Assembly (NCBI RefSeq): GCF_016860545.1
Contig: NZ_BNEB01000003.1
Span: 2,108,001 to 2,172,000, forward strand
Reading direction: 5' to 3'
Length of the DNA: 64,000 nt
DNA from: Streptomyces asoensis
Lineage (GTDB): Bacteria > Actinomycetota > Actinomycetes > Streptomycetales > Streptomycetaceae
The notes beneath the pieces are model-generated. The model did no database searches. It was not told the origin of the DNA and saw only the letters and a list, made by a program, of their open reading frames with translations. The translations under genes were made by a program, and so were the position numbers. Below, in pieces: positions 63,352 through 64,000 of the stretch (its first letter is position 1; every line of letters starts with the position of its first letter).

Positions 63352-63778
63352 GTGGGACTGCACGTCCTTTCGTACGTCCGCCGCGTCCGTCCGTGCCGCC
63401 CGCCGGGCGACCGTCGGCGGGAGCGGACGGACGGCGCCTGGCGGTGGCCGGCGTGTCCGGCGGCGGCCCGCACTGGGGAAGCGGGACGCCGCCGGACTTC
63501 TCGGCGGTGGTGGCCGACTGCCGCCCCTGGCCCGGGCGGCGGTGGGGAGCCGGTCACCTGGGGGAGGACGCTAGGCCCGGCTGTGACGGTTGGGTAACGC
63601 GAAGTACGGAAGTGACACGAGAGGGCCGGGGCGTGATCGCATGTGTGCGGAAATCCCGATGCGGTCCGTCGGGTTGACGCGGCGCGCTGACCGAACCGCC
63701 GGTTCCGGGAATCGGCGGAGCGCCCGGGTGCTATGAGGCGCATATATGCGGGCCCGGCCGCCAGGAGGGGAGGGCCGG

Positions 63779-63814
63779 GTGACGGGCGCGGTGACGGGCG
63801 CGGTGACGGGCTCG
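63779..63814. repeat. Three 12-bp units GTGACGGGCGCG
   Basis: Two perfect copies and one copy with a single change, in non-coding sequence before the last gene. Confidence 0.85.
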
Positions 63815-63863
63815 GTGGAGGGCCGGGGGAGGGCCGGTGTCGGAGGGCTGCCGGGCCGCTGAT

Positions 63864-63869
63864 TAGCAT
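63864..63869 (+). promoter_or_regulatory. -10 box TAGCAT of the last gene
   Basis: Seven nt separate TAGCAT from the ATG at 63877, and no ribosome-binding site is present; leaderless transcription is likely. The -35 is unclear. Confidence 0.4.
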
Positions 63870-63876
63870 CCGGCTC

Positions 63877-64000
63877 ATGGACGTACTCATCCATCTCTTC
63901 GTCGGTCTGCACATCATCGGCATCGCCGCGCTCCTGGGCGGCTTCCTCACCCAGCTCAAGGCGATGGGCCGGGGCACCGCCCGCTTCGTCCCGGCCATGC
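63877..64000 (+). CDS. N-terminal part of a membrane protein (runs off the right edge)
   Basis: Forty-one codons are visible: MDVLIHLFVGLHIIGIAALLGG at the start is a likely first membrane span with two histidines (His6, His12), then QLKAMGRGTARFVPAM. The beginning resembles small integral proteins of unknown function with a first-span His. Truncated by the window, so no family is assigned. Confidence 0.6.
   Translation, partial: MDVLIHLFVGLHIIGIAALLGGFLTQLKAMGRGTARFVPAM

Larger units (their letters stand above)
63352..63876. other. 525-bp region upstream of the NlpC/P60 gene
   Basis: GC-rich leader (63360-63570) with many short inverted pairs, then a promoter-like TAGCGT on the minus strand near 63575 and an AT-containing stretch to 63760. 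I looked for a c-di-AMP (ydaO) riboswitch, common before NlpC/P60 genes, and did not see its diagnostic segments. A 12-bp repeat and the promoter of the last gene occupy the right end. Confidence 0.4.

Noticed and set aside
63352-63876. c-di-AMP (ydaO) riboswitch before the NlpC/P60 gene
   Set aside because: Frequent in this position, but the characteristic conserved segments were not found on the minus strand.

Overview
The window is a piece of a Streptomyces chromosome. Support comes from very high G+C with strong third-position GC bias, recognisable whiD and bldM developmental regulators, a ShbA/SigD-type sigma factor, GTG and TTG starts, a LAxTG sortase substrate and many dense, often divergent transcription units. 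The order groES-groEL, WhiB-family gene, sigma factor, guaB, guaB3, GMC (ChoD-like) oxidoreductase, guaA also matches the arrangement known from Mycobacterium tuberculosis (groES/groEL1, whiB3, sigD, guaB2, guaB3, choD, guaA), so the middle of the window is conserved actinobacterial core. No rRNA, tRNA, CRISPR, IS element or prophage was seen.

Layout. 1-5.3 kb: hemicellulose unit with a GH3 enzyme, a divergent LacI regulator and a secreted GH10-CBM2 xylanase, linked by a shared CGAA-N3-TTCG operator-like motif. 5.4-14.1 kb: cell-envelope and signalling genes (LCP ligase, DGPF protein plus ECF42 sigma factor, propeller/CWB2 surface protein, THUMP-like methyltransferase, two tandem polysaccharide deacetylases). 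14.1-16.4 kb: groES-groEL with two CIRCE operators. 16.5-19.9 kb: small metabolic and regulatory genes. 20.0-22.4 kb: whiD, bldM and shbA. 22.5-25.3 kb: guaB and guaB3, followed by an intergenic stretch holding a tandem pair of 101-bp structured repeats. 26-29.2 kb: a nucleotide-sugar dehydrogenase homologue lacking catalytic residues, and glpD. 29.6-41.7 kb: six Ser/Thr-kinase-like genes in one orientation, one a clear pseudokinase with an approximately 325-residue activation segment and one with the ATP-binding lysine replaced. 41.8-45.3 kb: succinate-semialdehyde dehydrogenase and GMC oxidoreductase. 45.5-49.6 kb: a secreted island (metzincin protease, two paralogous exported unknowns, LAxTG-anchored protein). 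50.4-52.6 kb: chorismate mutase with a predicted aromatic-amino-acid leader peptide and attenuator, divergent from guaA. 52.7-64 kb: small enzymes and membrane proteins, a PspC/LiaF-like protein divergent from a PspC-histidine kinase and its NarL-type regulator, and an NlpC/P60 endopeptidase.

Themes. Much of the window deals with the envelope and its development: the kinase array, LCP protein, deacetylases, NlpC/P60 enzyme and PspC signalling set, beside whiD and bldM. Purine nucleotide synthesis (guaB, guaB3, guaA) brackets the kinases. All calls come from reading the sequence and from general knowledge of the families; no database search was run.
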